Shown here piece by piece: positions 1-8,646 of a DNA stretch of 45,496 bases (position 1 is the stretch's first letter; each line of letters starts with the position of its first letter). The stretch is taken from contig NZ_KB904154.1 of assembly GCF_000379945.1 (NCBI RefSeq), positions 21,928-67,423 on the forward strand, read 5' to 3'. Source of the DNA: Porphyromonas macacae DSM 20710 = JCM 13914. Lineage in GTDB: Bacteria; Bacteroidota; Bacteroidia; Bacteroidales; Porphyromonadaceae. The translations under genes were made by a program, and so were the position numbers. The notes beneath the pieces are model-generated. The model worked only from the letters and a program-made list of their open reading frames with translations. It had not been told where the DNA came from and ran no database searches.

Positions 1-74
1 AAATCTGCCCGATATACATTAGGACAGATTTGCGCTTATCAATTAAAGAAAAAACCATGTAGATATAAAAAAGA

Positions 75-995
75 CTACACAGGCAGTACTACCAAAGGAC
101 CGTTTTTAAAATACAAAGTCTTATTTGAAAGATCATTTGGAGAAATCCCCGCATCATAAACTATTCCTTTTTGAGAGTCATAATAACAAGAAAAATATAA
201 GTTTAATACTCCTTCTCCTGTATTCAGTTTCAAATCTTCATTTTTAATATCATTCTCGGGGTAAAATGGTCCAAACTTATAGTAAAGGCAATCTTCTAAA
301 ATCAACGGAATCATTTTACCCGTTTCAGTTTCAAAATTTAATGTTTCTACTCCATCCTCCGAAGGTAATACCAAATTCAACTTGTAGGTTTTCCCTTTGT
401 ATAGAATTTCCATCTTTTTATATTTTTCGGGCAATTCTTTTAAAGGAATCCTGTTAATTAAATAAATGTATACTGGTGCAGACTTCTCTTTCTCACCTTC
501 TTTCAGATAAGGGTCAGTAATAATTTTAACAATATGGCCTTCTTCTTCTTTGCCATCATACCATACTTTAGAGATCAACTTATTGTTTTCGGTATAATAC
601 ACAAAATGTATTGTCTGAATCATGCCATTAGGCAGATAAAGCTTTAACGATTGTTTTTCTCTATAGTTTGGCTGAAACTCTCCGAATCTGAGATAAAACC
701 GTCCTCCCATACTGAAAACGTCGAAATGCTTAAAGTGCTCTTCTATTGCCCGTGTTTCACGAACAGGTTGTCCTTGATAGGAATATTTAATCCCTTTGTA
801 CTCAATTTGCATCTTTTTCAGCCACTCTTCACCCTGTTTGGAAGTTGGATTAATCAAACTTTTCCCTGTCTTAGAGGTAATGTCGAAAGCAAGACCTATA
901 CCGGTATTGCCCTTTTTTTCAAGGTCGTTCTTGATACAACCTGTCCCTCCTATCAGAAAAAAGGTTAAGGCAATCCACAAAAAACTTTTTTTCAT
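75..995 (-). CDS. Tandem-paralogue lipoprotein (upstream-copy sister at 1119-2054)
   Basis: This encodes a 306-residue predicted lipoprotein of unknown function. The N-terminus has a charged start, a hydrophobic stretch and a lipobox ending GGTGC (Cys at about residue 20), so export by Sec and lipidation are likely. The body is rich in Lys, Glu, Tyr and Phe and should be mostly beta-strand. It is a clear paralogue of the next gene: both share GKSLINP/GKSLVNP, QPVRxTRAI, FYLxFGEFQPNY, KxWxDGKE and the C-terminal FKNGPLVVLP. The two copies face the same way, about 60 bases apart once the start of the sister is corrected. Surface or periplasmic location is inferred; the resemblance to Bacteroidetes DUF-type lipoproteins is an impression, not a verified family match. 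Confidence 0.8.
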   Translation of the reverse strand: MKKSFLWIALTFFLIGGTGCIKNDLEKKGNTGIGLAFDITSKTGKSLINPTSKQGEEWLKKMQIEYKGIKYSYQGQPVRETRAIEEHFKHFDVFSMGGRFYLRFGEFQPNYREKQSLKLYLPNGMIQTIHFVYYTENNKLISKVWYDGKEEEGHIVKIITDPYLKEGEKEKSAPVYIYLINRIPLKELPEKYKKMEILYKGKTYKLNLVLPSEDGVETLNFETETGKMIPLILEDCLYYKFGPFYPENDIKNEDLKLNTGEGVLNLYFSCYYDSQKGIVYDAGISPNDLSNKTLYFKNGPLVVLPV

Positions 996-1118
996 TTGAC
1001 TATTATTTTATATGATTTTTCTATAGCAATAAACAAATGTGTATAATCCTCACTGATCAAGCCTTTGTTTTTGTAAATAATGACTTTTTAGCGGGGTTGC
1101 AAATTTCATTTACAACCG

Positions 1119-2054
1119 CTATAACGGTAAAACAACCAAAGGACCGTTCTTAAAGAAAAGCCGCTTTGTCTGCCCCGTTCCATTTTTATCGGCTGCTTCG
1201 TATACGACCTCGCCCTTCTCATCCAAGTAGCACGAAAACTGAATCTTAAACTTATGCTCTCCTTTTATCAGTTCAAATTTTTCATTTTTATGATTATCGC
1301 CGGGATGAAACGGACCGAACTTAAAGTAAAAACACTCTGTAAAAGCCAAAGGAAGCAATTTGCCGATCTCTTTTCTGAATCCGAACTCAGCCTCACCCGG
1401 TTCATCCATCTTAAGCGGGATCTGATAATCCTTCTCTTTGTACAAAATTTTCATCGACAGAAACTCCTCCGGCAAATCCGGTGGCGTCAGCAATTGCCGA
1501 CTCGCTAAATAGACATAGACGGACAAAGGAATTTCCTTTTCCCCTTCGGCCAAATAAGGCTTAGAAACAATTTTAATCATTCGCCCTTCCACCTCTTTGC
1601 CATCGTGCCACATTTTAGAGATGAATTTTCCTCCCTCCGCATAATGAACGAATCGGACCTCTTTGACATCGCCTTTGGGCAGATGCAGTTTGAGAGTTTG
1701 CTTCTCTTTGTAGTTCGGCTGGAATTCACCAAAATGCAAATAAAAACGCTTCTCTATCCTGATTACATTGAAAGACTTGTAACGCTCGGTAATCGCACGG
1801 GTTTGACGCACCGGTTGTCCCTGATAAAAATATTTTTCGCCATTATACTCGACAACGATCTTTTGTAACCACTCTGCTCCCTGTTTAGACAAAGGGTTTA
1901 CCAAACTTTTACCGTCTTCAGAAACAATATCGAAATCCAAACCGGTGTTTGAGTATTCCCATTCCTCAGGCTCACTCTTCACGCAGCTGTTCAGTCCAAA
2001 AACGAACAGAGCGAAGAAGAATAATAATAAATAATCTCTTTTAACCTTTATCAT
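1119..2054 (-). CDS. Tandem-paralogue lipoprotein
   Basis: Predicted lipoprotein of about 311 residues, paralogous to the gene at 75-995 (see shared motifs there). I place the start at the ATG ending at 2054 and not at an in-frame codon 24 bases upstream, because the protein then begins MIKVKRD followed directly by a hydrophobic signal segment and the cysteine of LNSC. The upstream DNA carries a short dyad, ATTCCGG-T-CCGGAAT (2077-2091), of unknown role. The two genes probably arose by tandem duplication and may be co-transcribed, with this copy first. No recognised domain, no catalytic motif visible. Confidence 0.8.
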   Translation of the reverse strand: MIKVKRDYLLLFFFALFVFGLNSCVKSEPEEWEYSNTGLDFDIVSEDGKSLVNPLSKQGAEWLQKIVVEYNGEKYFYQGQPVRQTRAITERYKSFNVIRIEKRFYLHFGEFQPNYKEKQTLKLHLPKGDVKEVRFVHYAEGGKFISKMWHDGKEVEGRMIKIVSKPYLAEGEKEIPLSVYVYLASRQLLTPPDLPEEFLSMKILYKEKDYQIPLKMDEPGEAEFGFRKEIGKLLPLAFTECFYFKFGPFHPGDNHKNEKFELIKGEHKFKIQFSCYLDEKGEVVYEAADKNGTGQTKRLFFKNGPLVVLPL

Positions 2055-2276
2055 ACATATATCTTGTTCATGTAACATTCCGGTCCGGAATCTTCCTTAC
2101 CGGTACAAATATGCGGGTTATTTGCCATTTTCATACTCAATCGGTACCGGTTTATTTATAATAAATGCACTTAAACGTCTTATACTGCACGGTCCGGTAT
2201 GTATGAAATATTACTGAGAACCTTAACCGAACGCCCCGGAACTTTCAAACAACCGGAAAGCAATGTAACTAATTAG

Positions 2277-2284
2277 TATCTTTG
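2277..2284 (+). promoter_or_regulatory. Bacteroidetes -7 box for dpp4-lipA
   Basis: TATCTTTG matches the Bacteroidetes sigma-ABfr -7 consensus TAnnTTTG and lies 41 bases before the dpp4 ATG, giving a plausible short leader. A clear -33 TTTG was not found at the usual distance. Confidence 0.55.
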
Positions 2285-2325
2285 TTTCTACGCTTTTATA
2301 AAACCAGTAAAACAACTGCAATACA

Positions 2326-4503
2326 ATGAAAAAACTATTTATCGCCTTAGTGACCGGAGTGCTGGGCATGGCCGGCCTGACTGCCTACGCACAAAACGGA
2401 GCGCAACCGGTGCAACTGAAAGAGATTACCGACGGTAAATTCTATGCTCAGGGTGCCGGCTATGGCATGATGTCCATGCCCGATGGAGAACACTACACAC
2501 AAATCAGCAACGACCATACAGCTATCCTGAAATACAGTTATGCCACAGGAAAGGCGGTAGATACTCTTTTCTCCGTAAAAACAGCACACGATTGTGACTT
2601 CAAGTATGTCAGAGGATATGAAATCAGTCCGAACGGACATCATATACTTATATACTCCGAAATGCAACCCATCTACCGCCGCTCCAGACTGCTCAAAGCA
2701 TACCACTACGATGTGAGACGCAATCGGGTGGCGCCGTTGAGCGATAAACCGGGCATGGTAATGATACCGACTTTCAGCCCGGACGGCCGTATGGTGGCCT
2801 TCGTTCGGGACAACAATCTTTTCATAAGGAAATTCGACTTCAATACAGAAGTGCAAATCACTGAAGACGGCAAGCAAAACCATATCTTGAACGGGGTTAC
2901 GGATTGGGTGTATGAAGAAGAATTTGCCGTTACCAGCCTGCTTGCCTGGAGCAGCAACAGCGAATTCCTTAGCTACGTACGCTCTGACGAAAGCCATGTA
3001 AAACAGTACGATATGCCTATGTACGGGAAAGAAATGTACCCCTCTAATTACAGCTATAAATACCCCAAAGCAGGAGAAGACAATTCGACAGTCAGCCTGT
3101 GGGTATATAATGTGGGCGATCGCTCGAAGAAGCAGGTCGGACTGGAACTGCCGAAAGATGCCTATATCCCCCGCATCGCAGCCACAACACGCAACAATGA
3201 ATTTGCAATCTTTACCCTGAACAGGAGGCAAAACGACTTCCGCCTGTTCTCGGTAGACGCCAAAACGCTGATTCCTAAAATGATTTTTGAGGATAAAGAA
3301 GAACAGTATGTAGAAAACGACAATCTCAACGCCGTACAGTTCAATGAAAAGGGTTTTCTCTATCTGAGTGAAAAAGACGGCTACCGACACATCTACCAGT
3401 ATGGTCACAATGGCAATATGCTGCGTCAGATCACTCAGGGAGCATGGGATGTAACCGATCTGTATGGTATGGATGACAAAGGAACGGTATATTACCAAAG
3501 CGCCGAAGAAAGCCCGTTGCAACGCGCGGTATACACGATAAATACACAGGGCAAGAAAACAAAGCTAAGCACTCAAAAGGGAACCAACAATGCTGTTTTC
3601 AGCACCAACTTCCGTTATTATCTCAACGCTTACAACAACATCAACACCCCTACCGTAACCTCACTGTATGCCACACAGGGCAACAAGCAGCTGCGCATAT
3701 TGGAAGACAATGCGAAACTGAACGGGGAACTGGCTTCTTACCGGTTTAACCGGAAAGAGTTCATTACCCTTAAAAATGACCGGGGGCAGGATATGAATGC
3801 CTGGATACTGAAGCCGGCCGGCTTCGACCCGAACAAAAAATATCCGGTGCTCATGCTGCAATACAGCGGCCCCAACTCGCAGGAGGTTTTAGATCGTTAT
3901 GAGTTCGGCTGGGAGTATCACCTCGCAGCAAAAGGCGTTATCGTAGTTTCCGTGGATGGACGGGGAACGGGAGCACGCGGCGAGGAGTGGCGCAAGTGTA
4001 CCTATATGCAGTTGGGCGTTTTGGAAAGTCAGGATCAGATAGCCGCAGCACGTGCACTGGGTAAACTGCCATACGTAGATGCCGGCCGTATCGGTATCTG
4101 GGGATGGAGCTTCGGAGGTTACAACACGTTGATGAGTCTATGCCATGGCAACGGTACTTTCAAACTGGGTATTGCTGTTGCTGCGGTAACGGACTGGCAT
4201 TTTTATGACTCGATATACACCGAACGCTTTATGCGCACACCGCAAGAGAACCCAGACGGTTACAAAAAAGCGTCAGTCTTGCCCGTTGCCGGCAATTTGA
4301 AGGGGAAACTGCTGCTCGTACACGGCAGCGCCGATGACAATGTCCACCTGCAAAATATGATGGCCGTTTCAGAACAGTTCGTGCAGAATAACATTCCTTT
4401 CGATATGGCGATATATACCGACAAGAACCATGGTATCTACGGAGGAAACACTCGCTATCACCTTTTCAACCGTTTTGTCGAATTTATCGCTGAAAATCTG
4501 TAA
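2326..4503 (+). CDS. dpp4: Dipeptidyl peptidase IV (S9B serine peptidase)
   Basis: A 725-residue exported serine peptidase that removes X-Pro or X-Ala dipeptides from peptide N-termini, feeding peptide uptake in asaccharolytic Bacteroidales. A signal peptide covers about residues 1-22 (cleavage near AYAQ). The N-terminal part is the beta-propeller with the DWVYEEEF loop (Glu198, Glu199) that binds the substrate amino terminus. The C-terminal alpha/beta hydrolase domain has the GWSFGGY nucleophile elbow (Ser595), Asp671 in GSADDNVH and His702 in DKNHGIYGG. Length matches oral Bacteroidales DPP IV. It sits six bases ahead of lipA, so the two are probably co-transcribed although functionally unrelated. 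Confidence 0.95.
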   Translation: MKKLFIALVTGVLGMAGLTAYAQNGAQPVQLKEITDGKFYAQGAGYGMMSMPDGEHYTQISNDHTAILKYSYATGKAVDTLFSVKTAHDCDFKYVRGYEISPNGHHILIYSEMQPIYRRSRLLKAYHYDVRRNRVAPLSDKPGMVMIPTFSPDGRMVAFVRDNNLFIRKFDFNTEVQITEDGKQNHILNGVTDWVYEEEFAVTSLLAWSSNSEFLSYVRSDESHVKQYDMPMYGKEMYPSNYSYKYPKAGEDNSTVSLWVYNVGDRSKKQVGLELPKDAYIPRIAATTRNNEFAIFTLNRRQNDFRLFSVDAKTLIPKMIFEDKEEQYVENDNLNAVQFNEKGFLYLSEKDGYRHIYQYGHNGNMLRQITQGAWDVTDLYGMDDKGTVYYQSAEESPLQRAVYTINTQGKKTKLSTQKGTNNAVFSTNFRYYLNAYNNINTPTVTSLYATQGNKQLRILEDNAKLNGELASYRFNRKEFITLKNDRGQDMNAWILKPAGFDPNKKYPVLMLQYSGPNSQEVLDRYEFGWEYHLAAKGVIVVSVDGRGTGARGEEWRKCTYMQLGVLESQDQIAAARALGKLPYVDAGRIGIWGWSFGGYNTLMSLCHGNGTFKLGIAVAAVTDWHFYDSIYTERFMRTPQENPDGYKKASVLPVAGNLKGKLLLVHGSADDNVHLQNMMAVSEQFVQNNIPFDMAIYTDKNHGIYGGNTRYHLFNRFVEFIAENL

Positions 4504-4509
4504 CGCATC

Positions 4510-5361
4510 ATGACTCCTACCAAGCACGTTAAAAAACCGGACTGGCTGAAAATCAAACTGGGCGACAACGAGCAGTTTACTTATACCAAACAGGTTCTGG
4601 AAAAACACTGCCTGCATACCATCTGTACCAGCGGTCGTTGCCCCAATCAGGGTGAATGCTGGAACAGGGGTACCGCCACATTCATGATAGGCGGAGACAT
4701 ATGTACACGCAGTTGCCGATTTTGCAATACGAAGAGCGGACGTCCGGCTCCGCTCAATCCGGATGAACCGGAACAACTGGCCACAAGTGTGGGACTGATG
4801 AAACTCAAGCATGCCGTGGTAACGAGTGTAGACCGTGATGACCTACCCGACTTTGGTGCCGCACACTGGGTAAACTGTATCGAGGCTATCAAGAAACGTA
4901 ATCCGGATACGACCCTCGAAGTACTCATCCCTGATTTTCGCGGCAGGCTGGATCTTGTAGACCTCATCATTGACGCCGGTCCTAATGTCATCTCCCACAA
5001 TCTCGAGACGGTACGACGACTCACCCCCTCAGTGCGCAGTGTGGCCACTTACGATACAAGCATGAACGTACTTCGCCATATAGCAGCTTCAGGTATCTCT
5101 GCCAAAACAGGTATCATGCTGGGATTGGGCGAAACAGAAGCAGAAATTCTGGAACTGATGGACGAGGTGCTGGCAGCCGGTGTAAGCACCATCACCATCG
5201 GTCAATATCTGCAGCCGACCCGCAAACATCTGCCCGTTTCGGAGTATGTAACGCCCGAACAATTCGAAAAGATACGACTCATCGGTATAAAAAAAGGCTT
5301 TAAGAATATCGAATGTGCACCTCTGGTACGCTCTTCTTACCATGCCGAACGTCATGTTTAA
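4510..5361 (+). CDS. lipA: Lipoyl synthase
   Basis: A 283-residue radical-SAM enzyme that inserts two sulfurs into protein-bound octanoyl groups to make lipoyl cofactors. The auxiliary 4Fe-4S cluster motif is Cys39-x4-Cys44-x5-Cys50, and the radical-SAM cluster is Cys65-x3-Cys69-x2-Cys72. The C-terminal RSSYHAE motif (274-280) supplies the serine ligand of the auxiliary cluster. All catalytic residues are present and length is typical. The start is six bases after the dpp4 stop; downstream it is separated from prmA by a dispersed repeat, so prmA probably has its own transcription signals or depends on read-through across the repeat. Confidence 0.95.
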   Translation: MTPTKHVKKPDWLKIKLGDNEQFTYTKQVLEKHCLHTICTSGRCPNQGECWNRGTATFMIGGDICTRSCRFCNTKSGRPAPLNPDEPEQLATSVGLMKLKHAVVTSVDRDDLPDFGAAHWVNCIEAIKKRNPDTTLEVLIPDFRGRLDLVDLIIDAGPNVISHNLETVRRLTPSVRSVATYDTSMNVLRHIAASGISAKTGIMLGLGETEAEILELMDEVLAAGVSTITIGQYLQPTRKHLPVSEYVTPEQFEKIRLIGIKKGFKNIECAPLVRSSYHAERHV

Positions 5362-5385
5362 CTCATAAATCACAACAGCTGAGTC

Positions 5386-5513
5386 AAAATAAATCTCGGC
5401 ACAGCCCTTTTCAGTTGTGTCAGAATGCGTAAAGTATAAGATACTAAGATTGAGGCCTGACAATACGTGACCGAAGCCGAATATTGAATTTGCGCATGAT
5501 GACACACCGTTTT
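5386..5513 (+). repeat. Dispersed repeat, copy A (degenerate IS end plus MITE-like core)
   Basis: This stretch matches the reverse complement of about 45100-45260. Shared blocks are GTGACCGAAGCCGAAT (5467-5482) and a 24-base identical block at 5487-5510 that contains TGCGCATGATGACACACCGT; the left part also aligns with gaps (CACAGCCC, then a degraded form of GCGTCATCATGCGCAAAG). Copy B has 15-bp inverted arms GTCATCATGCGCAAA; in copy A the left arm is decayed. The right edge lies about ten bases before the prmA ATG, so the repeat forms the prmA 5' region. No ORF. Confidence 0.75.
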
Positions 5514-5521
5514 TTTTGGTT

Positions 5522-6400
5522 ATGCAATACACAAGATTTACATTCAAACCGCAATTCTCCGGAACGGCTTACGACCCGGAGATCGTTTTCGACCTGCTGG
5601 CCGATCTGCTGGCATCTGCCGGCTTCGACAGTTTCGTCCCGGGTAAAGAACAGCTGGAGGCCTACATTCCGCATGCACAGGCAAATAAATGTTCTCTCGG
5701 CACGTTGCTTGCCGAGTTTCCGCTGGAAGGTGTTTCTTTTACCGTAACACATCAAGATGAACCCGATATAAACTGGAATGAAGAGTGGGAGCGCAACTAT
5801 TTCAAACCTTTGGTCATGGGTGGCGGACGCTGTGTAATACGTGCACCCTTTCACGAAGCGCACCCCGATGCTGAAATCGAGCTCATCATATCCCCAAAAA
5901 TGGCTTTCGGTACGGGTAATCACGACACCACCTCGCTCATTATAGACTACCTGCTGGCACACGATCTCAAAGGTCTGTCCGTACTGGACATGGGCTGCGG
6001 CACGGGCATACTCGGTCTCATAGCTTTGAAAATGGGAGCAAGTAGCCTTACAGCAATAGATATAGACGAATGGGCCTACCGTAACGTAAGGGAAAATGCT
6101 GCTCTGAACGGTTTGGAGAATGTGCCCAGAATACTTTGCGGCGACGCTGCAATATTGGCGTCGCTTGGCTGTTTCGACCTGATTTTAGCCAATATCACCC
6201 GCAATGTACTTCTACAGGATATGAAAGGCTACGTAAAGCACTTGAATTCGGGCGGAACATTGATATTGAGCGGATTTTACGAGGAAGATGTTTCTCCGCT
6301 TCGTACCGAAGCAGAACGGTTGGGATTGACATTTGTTGCAAAGACCTCCACTGAACGAAGATGGAGCATGCTCGAACTCGGTAAAAGCCCCCTTTTCTAA
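5522..6400 (+). CDS. prmA: Ribosomal protein L11 methyltransferase
   Basis: A class I SAM-dependent methyltransferase of about 292 residues that trimethylates ribosomal protein L11. The ATG at 5522 is preferred over a TTG two codons upstream. The N-terminal L11-binding domain precedes a Rossmann methyltransferase domain. PKMAFGTGNHDTT is the family signature, VLDMGCGTGILGL (SAM motif I, glycines around residues 158-162) binds SAM, and ANITRNVLL is the PrmA-type active-site motif. No strong Shine-Dalgarno sequence precedes the start; the leader is instead the end of the dispersed repeat and a run of Ts. Cytoplasmic. Confidence 0.93.
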   Translation: MQYTRFTFKPQFSGTAYDPEIVFDLLADLLASAGFDSFVPGKEQLEAYIPHAQANKCSLGTLLAEFPLEGVSFTVTHQDEPDINWNEEWERNYFKPLVMGGGRCVIRAPFHEAHPDAEIELIISPKMAFGTGNHDTTSLIIDYLLAHDLKGLSVLDMGCGTGILGLIALKMGASSLTAIDIDEWAYRNVRENAALNGLENVPRILCGDAAILASLGCFDLILANITRNVLLQDMKGYVKHLNSGGTLILSGFYEEDVSPLRTEAERLGLTFVAKTSTERRWSMLELGKSPLF

Positions 6401-6512
6401 ACTTCTTTCATCAGCTGTTCTCCAAGAATAGCGGTGGCCGGCTCATGACCGTACTCCTTATCGTTTTTTGAGAAAAATGTTCTTGAAAAGACCGGACTCG
6501 AAATAAAACAAG
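6397..6512 (-). pseudogene. Possible 3' remnant of an unknown gene, cut by the MITE-like element
   Basis: On the minus strand an open frame ends in SKNDKEYGHEPATAILGEQ-LMKEV before a stop overlapping the prmA 3' end. That tail reads like genuine protein, whereas the frame upstream of about 6512 lies in the MITE-like insertion and loses protein character. I read it as the surviving C-terminus of a gene otherwise lost. The parent family is not recognised, and chance cannot be excluded. Confidence 0.25.
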
Positions 6513-6514
6513 GC

Positions 6515-6672
6515 GTGTCAAAACATGGAATTGAGAGAAGTTTCCTTTCATATTGATAGTTACCACCCTTTCTAATCAAATAAAACAATCGCTATCATTA
6601 AGTTTTTAGCTCTTTGATAGCGATTGTTCTTTACAAATGATAGTTGATTTAGGGAGAATGGAGTTTTGACAC
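6515..6672. mobile_element. MITE-like element, 158 bp
   Basis: The stretch is bounded by perfect 10-bp inverted repeats, GTGTCAAAAC (6515-6524) and GTTTTGACAC (6663-6672). It has no coding capacity of its own. The ends resemble the left terminus of the IS at the right edge of the window (CTGTGTCAAAA at 45241), so it may be a non-autonomous derivative mobilised by that family. It carries a large hairpin in its second half. Target-site duplications were not identified with confidence. Confidence 0.5.
6584..6628. other. 14-bp perfect stem hairpin inside the MITE-like element
   Basis: AACAATCGCTATCA (6584-6597) and its exact complement TGATAGCGATTGTT (6615-6628) are separated by a 17-base loop. 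It could terminate transcription between the convergent prmA and the outer-membrane gene, though no T-run follows the stem on either strand. It may simply be a structural part of the element. Confidence 0.6.
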
Positions 6673-6715
6673 AGCTCCCTGTTTGGATTTTCCTGCGTTA
6701 TCCTGTTACGCAATA

Positions 6716-7477
6716 TCAGCGTTTGAAAAGATTGTAGGTAAATCCCGGGAAGCCATAGGTATTGTACAGACTGAAAGGCATCACATCGAAAGAGCTCTTT
6801 ACGGCAGAAGTGAAAGCCATATTAACCTGTCCCGTCACGCCGATACGCGGCGTAAAAAAGAAATCGAAACCGATACGTGCCCCGAAGTCCATCGACTTCA
6901 TTTGGTCTGAGAAGTCAAAATCCACCAGAGAACCTTCTTGCAGTTTGTGATCATCCAGCATACCGTCTCCATCCAGTGTTACCTTGAAACTGCTCTGCAT
7001 GGCATAGGAAAGGTAAAGTCCGGCATGTATCCGGAACTTCTCATTCAGAGTAATATAAGAAGCCATAACCGGCAGGGTCAGATAATAATTATCTATTTCG
7101 GTGCTGTTATCACCGGTATATCTTTCGCCTTTGAAACCATATTTGTCCATATGCACCTTGATTGCATTGACTCTGGTCGATGCATACATACCTTTCCGTT
7201 CCACTTCCAACCCGGTGGTTATGCCCCATCGGTCGTAGTTTTCTATGCGATAGGTTGCCCATCCCTTTAGGGCAAGGTTCATGTGCGGTTGCCATGCATA
7301 GATATGCTCCACCTCCGACGGCTTCGGTAGCGGAGTGGTTGCTCCCACATTCAAACCGCCCGTAATACCGATTTCCCAATTATCGGAAAAAGACCTCATG
7401 CTGTTTTGCGCGACCGCTTCTGCAGAGAAAAACATAACTGCCACTGCAGCTATGGATAAATGCTTGAATATTTTCAT
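6716..7477 (-). CDS. PorT-family outer-membrane beta-barrel protein
   Basis: A 253-residue predicted outer-membrane protein with a signal peptide ending near AVAQN. The mature part alternates polar and aromatic residues, with motifs such as WEIGITGGLNVG at the start, YYLTLPVMASYITLNEKFRIHAGLY in separate strands in the middle, and MDFGARIGFDFFFTPRIGV near the end. This is the pattern of the small Bacteroidetes OMP_b-brl/PorT type eight-stranded barrels. The terminal residue is not Phe but the last strand (FTYNLFKR) is amphipathic. It lies six bases downstream of the PCMD lipoprotein gene and is very likely its operon partner. Specific ligand or function unknown. Confidence 0.75.
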   Translation of the reverse strand: MKIFKHLSIAAVAVMFFSAEAVAQNSMRSFSDNWEIGITGGLNVGATTPLPKPSEVEHIYAWQPHMNLALKGWATYRIENYDRWGITTGLEVERKGMYASTRVNAIKVHMDKYGFKGERYTGDNSTEIDNYYLTLPVMASYITLNEKFRIHAGLYLSYAMQSSFKVTLDGDGMLDDHKLQEGSLVDFDFSDQMKSMDFGARIGFDFFFTPRIGVTGQVNMAFTSAVKSSFDVMPFSLYNTYGFPGFTYNLFKR

Positions 7478-7483
7478 CGAATG

Positions 7484-8452
7484 CTATTTTTTGTCCTGAT
7501 TATCTTTCCTTTCGGCAATTACTTCAAGTTCGTCCACCAACAATCTGCTGCCAATAGCTCCAAGGAATTTATCCCCATTGGCACTGGAAGACATGACAAT
7601 AGCCAGACGATATTTCTTTTTCTTAAAGTCGATTGCTTTGAAACGCTCCTGATCTACCGGTTCGAACTTCACCTCAAAGGCTTTCCAACTATCTCCCTCG
7701 GTGTCATCTACAACCATTTTCACCATGGAAACGATTCGCTTATCGGTGTAAAGCGTGATACCGTTCAAGTATGTTTCGTTCTCCGTAATTTCATAGAATA
7801 CCCCGGAGATAACGCCCTGATCTTTGCCCTCGGCAGGTGTATCGAATTTACCGGCTTTTCCATCGATATATTTGGGACCGGCTTTATATTGATAGTAGCC
7901 TTTGATTTTAGAAGGCAATTTTGCGAACTCTGTACCGAATAGAGTACTTTCCAGCGGTTTGACCGCCATTATTTTTTCATCGAGCAATCCATTGTACAGC
8001 GAACCCGGAATGATCCATGAGCCGGTTCCGAAGAACATCAGTCCTTTAGCCGTTTGCAGCTGAAGCCCTTTTCCTGATTTTCCCTGTTCCGTCCAATAGA
8101 CCGGATACTTATCGGCATGATTCCGGTCTTCGTTAAAAAAATTCATGCTAAACCCTCTGTTGCTGGCCGACTTCCAGAACCGTCCTTTTTCCGTGGCATC
8201 TTTATCTTCTTTTTCCACAGGCAACCAATAAGGCATCAAAGTAGCCTTACCGCCTTCGGTTGCAGGGTTTTGCACCTGAGACCAGTTATCAAACGTAAAT
8301 TTACTGATCTCATAAACCTTTTTACTCTCTTCCTCCATTTCCTTTTCAAGGCGATTGCGTTTCGTTTTTATCGGATCTTCCTGATTGCATCCAACCAGAG
8401 AAATCGCAGCTACGGCAATAGCCATAAACAACTTTAGCTTCGTCTTTGTCAT
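7484..8452 (-). CDS. PCMD-domain (putative carbohydrate metabolism) lipoprotein
   Basis: A 322-residue lipoprotein with lipobox SLVGC (Cys at about residue 22), followed by a charged linker. The body fits the Bacteroidetes PCMD domain, a beta-rich putative glycan-related fold, with the recognisable elements FMNFF-type start region, LQLQTAKGLMFFGTGSW, then P.S.IKGYYQYK.GP and a late FKAIDFKKKKYRLAIVMSSS strand pair. It is the first gene of a two-gene operon with the outer-membrane barrel. A role in binding a surface glycan or assembling a surface structure is inference only. Confidence 0.75.
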   Translation of the reverse strand: MTKTKLKLFMAIAVAAISLVGCNQEDPIKTKRNRLEKEMEEESKKVYEISKFTFDNWSQVQNPATEGGKATLMPYWLPVEKEDKDATEKGRFWKSASNRGFSMNFFNEDRNHADKYPVYWTEQGKSGKGLQLQTAKGLMFFGTGSWIIPGSLYNGLLDEKIMAVKPLESTLFGTEFAKLPSKIKGYYQYKAGPKYIDGKAGKFDTPAEGKDQGVISGVFYEITENETYLNGITLYTDKRIVSMVKMVVDDTEGDSWKAFEVKFEPVDQERFKAIDFKKKKYRLAIVMSSSANGDKFLGAIGSRLLVDELEVIAERKDNQDKK

Positions 8453-8532
8453 CGTTTCTAATCGTATAAAAGTTCAATTTATGCTTGTTTCTTTCCCTCT
8501 AACTACTGGTTATGAAGTTCTTGGAGGGGACA

Positions 8533-8540
8533 CAAAGGTA
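8533..8540 (-). promoter_or_regulatory. Bacteroidetes -7 box for the PCMD/barrel operon
   Basis: On the minus strand TACCTTTG matches TAnnTTTG, about 80 bases before the lipoprotein start. A T-rich GTTTTC lies near the -33 position. The distance implies a leader of roughly 75 nucleotides. Confidence 0.5.
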
Positions 8541-8592
8541 CTACATTCCGGTATTTTAGAGAAAACGGCAGATTTGAGCCTGAAAACGAAAA

Positions 8593-8628
8593 AGACTGTT
8601 TGCATGCAAAAAGCACAGCAAACAGTCT
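8593..8628 (-). terminator. Rho-independent terminator of metK
   Basis: AGACTGTTTGC and GCAAACAGTCT form an 11-bp perfect stem. On the minus strand the stem is followed by a T-rich tract (TTTTCGTTTTC). It starts about 20 bases beyond the metK stop. Confidence 0.85.
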
Positions 8629-8646
8629 CTATCTCAAAAATAATTT

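Noticed and set aside
2347-3522. 391-codon open frame antisense to dpp4
   Set aside because: It lies wholly within the well-supported dpp4 gene; the translation is rich in Cys, His and Phe and lacks domain motifs. Codon shadow.
5362-5521. Read as a prophage attachment site
   Set aside because: No integrase or tRNA nearby; the sequence is better explained as a dispersed repeat with a second copy at the other end of the window.
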